DNA of 8,350 bases from positions 1-8,350 of the forward strand of contig JALVDQ010000361.1 in NCBI GenBank assembly GCA_027008885.1. The letters run 5' to 3'. This document shows positions 6,531 to 8,350 of this stretch, in pieces; position 1 is the first letter of the stretch, and each line of letters opens with the position of its first letter. Below the pieces are notes generated by a model that had not been told where the DNA came from, made no database searches, and was given only the letters and a program-made list of their open reading frames with translations. A program made the position numbers and the translations under genes. This DNA is from Thiotrichaceae bacterium. Its GTDB lineage: Bacteria; Pseudomonadota; Gammaproteobacteria; Thiotrichales; Thiotrichaceae.

Positions 6531-6544
6531 TTGATGCAAATCAA
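6531..6544. promoter_or_regulatory. Perfect FNR/ANR-type binding site
   Basis: TTGAT-GCAA-ATCAA matches the FNR consensus TTGAT-N4-ATCAA at all ten specified positions and is symmetric, so it could serve either neighbour. It lies 79 bp upstream of the CBS-protein ATG and about 182 bp upstream of the membrane-protein ATG. FNR-family proteins use a 4Fe-4S cluster to sense oxygen loss. No -10 hexamer sits at the ideal class II distance on either side. The best candidates are TTATAT-like sequence at 6491-6496 on the minus strand and TATTAG at 6564-6569 on the plus strand. The direction of control is therefore not settled. Confidence 0.65.
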
Positions 6545-6585
6545 AACGTATATCTACTAAGGCTATTAGGGACGACAGTAAAAAT

Positions 6586-6660
6586 GCAGGGTTTACTCTG
6601 CTATCCCCTGCCCTGTAATTGTATATTCAGCCTGGGTAAAGTGAATACGCCGTATACTTT
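6586..6660. repeat. Two imperfect inverted repeats upstream of the membrane-protein gene
   Basis: The first is GCAGGG (6586-6591) with CCCTGC (6606-6611) around a 14-nt loop. The second, at 6638-6660, pairs AAAGT and ATACG with CGTAT and ACTTT, leaving a 2-nt bulge. TATACT inside the second (6653-6658) resembles a -10 hexamer for the downstream plus-strand gene, but no good -35 is present. They may be operators or leader hairpins. The rest of the 273-bp gene-free stretch 6453-6725 holds the FNR-type site and nothing else I can name. Confidence 0.35.
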
Positions 6661-6725
6661 GGGATAACGCACTCATCCGAATCGCTACAGATTCAGGAAA
6701 AATAAAAATAAATGAGCGTTTCATA

Positions 6726-7304
6726 ATGAAAAAGAAATCTTTACCAAAAGAAGAATACTCCATAACCGGTTTTGCTGATGTGGTTTCGTCGCCAATTTTC
6801 TATTCGGTTATTATACTGACGATAATTTTGGGTCTGGCATCTGTATTTGGTTTTTTTCAAAATCCATTAAGGCTCAAGTTAATTATTGACCTGATTAGCC
6901 AGCGTGTGTCTATTTCAAAAGTTGAGAATAAAACCGCAACGGAATATCCGTCAAATACTGAAAACAGCAAGGCTTCATTGATTAACGACTTATATCCGGA
7001 CACCTATAAAAAACTAAAAATCATCTATCAAAGGGATGGCAAAATAACGGCTTCATCATTAGATGATAGTCGCTATAGTATTCTTAAAGATATTGATGAA
7101 AAAAATTCTTCTGATGAGGATGCGTCCCTAAACAGCATGATTCCAGTAAGTCTTGATTACAATATTTCATCCCCACACTTCTGGGGAAAGTTAAGCCAGA
7201 AAAATCCAACGGAAAATTTGCTGACTGATATTCAGCTTTCGCCCTATGATTCTCTGCAAACAGGTGATTCTATCTACTCACTGAAAGTTAAGCAGCGCAT
7301 CTAA
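6726..7304 (+). CDS. Hypothetical single-pass membrane protein
   Basis: A 192-residue protein that I do not recognise. A positively charged N-terminus (MKKKSLPK) and a short hydrophilic stretch precede one strong hydrophobic helix at residues about 24-44 (IFYSVIILTIILGLASVFGF). This should be an uncleaved anchor with the N-terminus in the cytoplasm. The remaining 145 or so residues are hydrophilic, Ser/Asn/Asp-rich and free of cysteine, and would face the periplasm. They include YPDTYKKLKIIYQRDGKITA and an acidic low-complexity patch (DEKNSSDEDAS). No catalytic motif is visible. The ribosome site is weak (GAGCG at 6714-6718). Its ATG overlaps the stop of a possible four-codon leader frame starting at 6712. 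The stop lies only 10 bp from the convergent glnD end. The FNR-type site upstream could in principle act on this gene. Confidence 0.7.
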   Translation: MKKKSLPKEEYSITGFADVVSSPIFYSVIILTIILGLASVFGFFQNPLRLKLIIDLISQRVSISKVENKTATEYPSNTENSKASLINDLYPDTYKKLKIIYQRDGKITASSLDDSRYSILKDIDEKNSSDEDASLNSMIPVSLDYNISSPHFWGKLSQKNPTENLLTDIQLSPYDSLQTGDSIYSLKVKQRI

Positions 7305-7314
7305 AATTTTCGTT

Positions 7315-8350
7315 TCAATCCCGGTTCTCAGACAGGCTCCCAGTCAGCTGTTTGATTAATGCCTCCCTGATTTGATTCTGCCTGTTCTGGTCTTTAATAA
7401 AGCCATTTGCTCCTGTTACATAAAAAATATCTTCTGCTATTTCTCCCAATGTCGAAATTTTTGCACCATGAATATTTATACCTTGCGCATAAAAAACCTG
7501 TGCAATACGGGTTAATAATCCTGGCTGGTCTGTGGTTCTGATCATAATCAGTGTTTGTTGACGAGTCTTGTCTTCATCAAATTCAACCTGTGTCTGTGTC
7601 TCGAAGTGCTTTAATTGGCGTGGCATTCGCCGATGCTTAAAGTCATAGCTAAAATCTTCTGTTTGCAGATTTTTTTCTATTGCCACAAGTAATTGCTGTT
7701 TGTCAGCCGGGTTGCTCAAGAGCTCTCCTTCGGTTGTCAGCAGATTAAAGGTATCCAGTGCATAGCCGTCATTGCTGGAGAAAATCCGTGCATGCACAAT
7801 CGTCAAGTTCTGCTGTTCAATTGCTGAAGTTATTTTCACCATCAAATCAGGTTGATCTTTGGCATAGACAAATAGCACCGTGCTGTCTTTGCGATCATTT
7901 TCGCGTATATCAATAATTATTTGATTGTTGCCGGATTTGCTCTGGCAGTGTATCTGGCTGATATGCCAGCTGAGTGATTCTACCGAGTGTTGTAGTATAT
8001 AGTCGTCATTAAAGCGGCTCCAGAAATCTGTATTGAGCTGCTTTTCTTCGCATTTTTCTGCTTGATGGCTATTGACCTGCTGATGGCTATTATCCTGCTG
8101 ATGGCTTTTAGTTAGCTGATGGCTCACTGCGCTTTTCTTGTTTTCAATAAAGTTTCTGGTATTTTCGTTGTTTAAATGACCATATTGCAGATATTTACGC
8201 GTCGATTGATAAAGTTCTCTTAACAGTGAGTGTTTCCAGCTATTTAACAGGGTGGGATTAGTGCCACGTATATCGCAAATTGTAAGCAAATAAAGATAAT
8301 CGAGGCGTTCCTGGCTGACTACAATATTTGCAACCTGTTTGATCACCTCG
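7315..8350 (-). CDS. glnD: PII uridylyltransferase/uridylyl-removing enzyme GlnD, C-terminal part
   Basis: GlnD senses glutamine and adds or removes UMP on PII proteins (GlnB/GlnK), setting glutamine synthetase activity and Ntr transcription. The frame is open through the right edge. About 345 of the family's usual 850-900 residues are visible, and the nucleotidyltransferase domain and most of the HD domain lie outside. The first visible part, LDYLYLLTICDIRGTNPTLL then NSWKHSLLRELY, is a GlnD signature. After a linker come DFWSRFNDDYILQHSVESLSWH and two ACT domains, one around VLFVYAKDQPDLMVKITSAI and one around LIMIRTTDQPGLLTRIAQVF, the glutamine-sensing part. The protein ends with IKQLTGSLSENRD and TGA. 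The linker carries four copies of an SHQxxx hexapeptide, which is unusual. A GTG at 8346 is an internal codon, not the start. Confidence 0.95.
   Translation of the reverse strand, partial: EVIKQVANIVVSQERLDYLYLLTICDIRGTNPTLLNSWKHSLLRELYQSTRKYLQYGHLNNENTRNFIENKKSAVSHQLTKSHQQDNSHQQVNSHQAEKCEEKQLNTDFWSRFNDDYILQHSVESLSWHISQIHCQSKSGNNQIIIDIRENDRKDSTVLFVYAKDQPDLMVKITSAIEQQNLTIVHARIFSSNDGYALDTFNLLTTEGELLSNPADKQQLLVAIEKNLQTEDFSYDFKHRRMPRQLKHFETQTQVEFDEDKTRQQTLIMIRTTDQPGLLTRIAQVFYAQGINIHGAKISTLGEIAEDIFYVTGANGFIKDQNRQNQIREALIKQLTGSLSENRD
8053..8124 (-). repeat. 18-nt in-frame tandem repeat in glnD linker
   Basis: On the plus strand TGATGGCT recurs at 8063, 8081, 8099 and 8117, an exact 18-nt spacing. 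On the coding strand this gives four hexapeptides: SHQLTK, SHQQDN, SHQQVN and SHQAEK. The last three codons of each unit vary, so the repeat has diverged under coding constraint. It lies in the linker between the HD-domain end and the segment leading into the ACT domains. Confidence 0.9.

Noticed and set aside
7301..7320. AAAATTTT between the convergent membrane-protein gene and glnD as a terminator.
   Set aside because: There is no GC-rich stem next to the T-run, and only 10 bp separate the two stop codons.

Overview
The window looks like chromosomal DNA of a gammaproteobacterium. The last gene is a clear C-terminal part of GlnD, the PII uridylyltransferase. There is also a proteobacterial RND efflux operon, a DUF4124-type periplasmic protein, and an intergenic element with GTAGGTYGGATTAGC / GTAATCCGAC arms, of a kind I know from gammaproteobacterial genomes. 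Base composition is moderately AT-rich throughout. The genus cannot be fixed from the sequence alone.

Layout. (1) 1-3322, minus strand: an efflux operon with a periplasmic adaptor (3322-2102) overlapping by 8 nt an RND permease that starts at 2109 and runs off the left edge (first 703 codons visible). (2) 3323-3687, no gene: a promoter for the efflux operon with an extended -10, a 22-bp palindrome covering its -35 region, and a tandem array of a 13-bp unit. (3) 3688-4590, plus strand: a secreted DUF4124-type protein and a MIF-like tautomerase. (4) 4591-4753: a convergent intergenic region holding a 76-bp nested inverted-repeat element inside a 20-bp direct repeat. (5) 4754-6452, minus strand: a two-CBS-domain protein, followed 205 bp downstream by an unusual protein that joins an N-terminal HPF/RaiA-like ribosome hibernation domain to C-terminal segments resembling sigma-70 regions 2 and 4. 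(6) 6453-6725: a divergent intergenic region with a perfect FNR-type site (TTGAT-N4-ATCAA) and two imperfect hairpins. (7) 6726-7304, plus strand: an unrecognised single-pass membrane protein. (8) 7315-8350, minus strand: the C-terminal part of glnD, with two ACT domains and a hexapeptide repeat in the linker before them.

The most interesting part is 4754-6544. A possible adenine-nucleotide sensor (CBS pair) and a hibernation-factor/sigma-like fusion lie in the same direction behind a consensus FNR box. I infer, without proof, a dormancy or energy-stress module controlled by oxygen that could link ribosome inactivation to transcription. The efflux operon, tautomerase and GlnD look like ordinary members of their families apart from the details noted.
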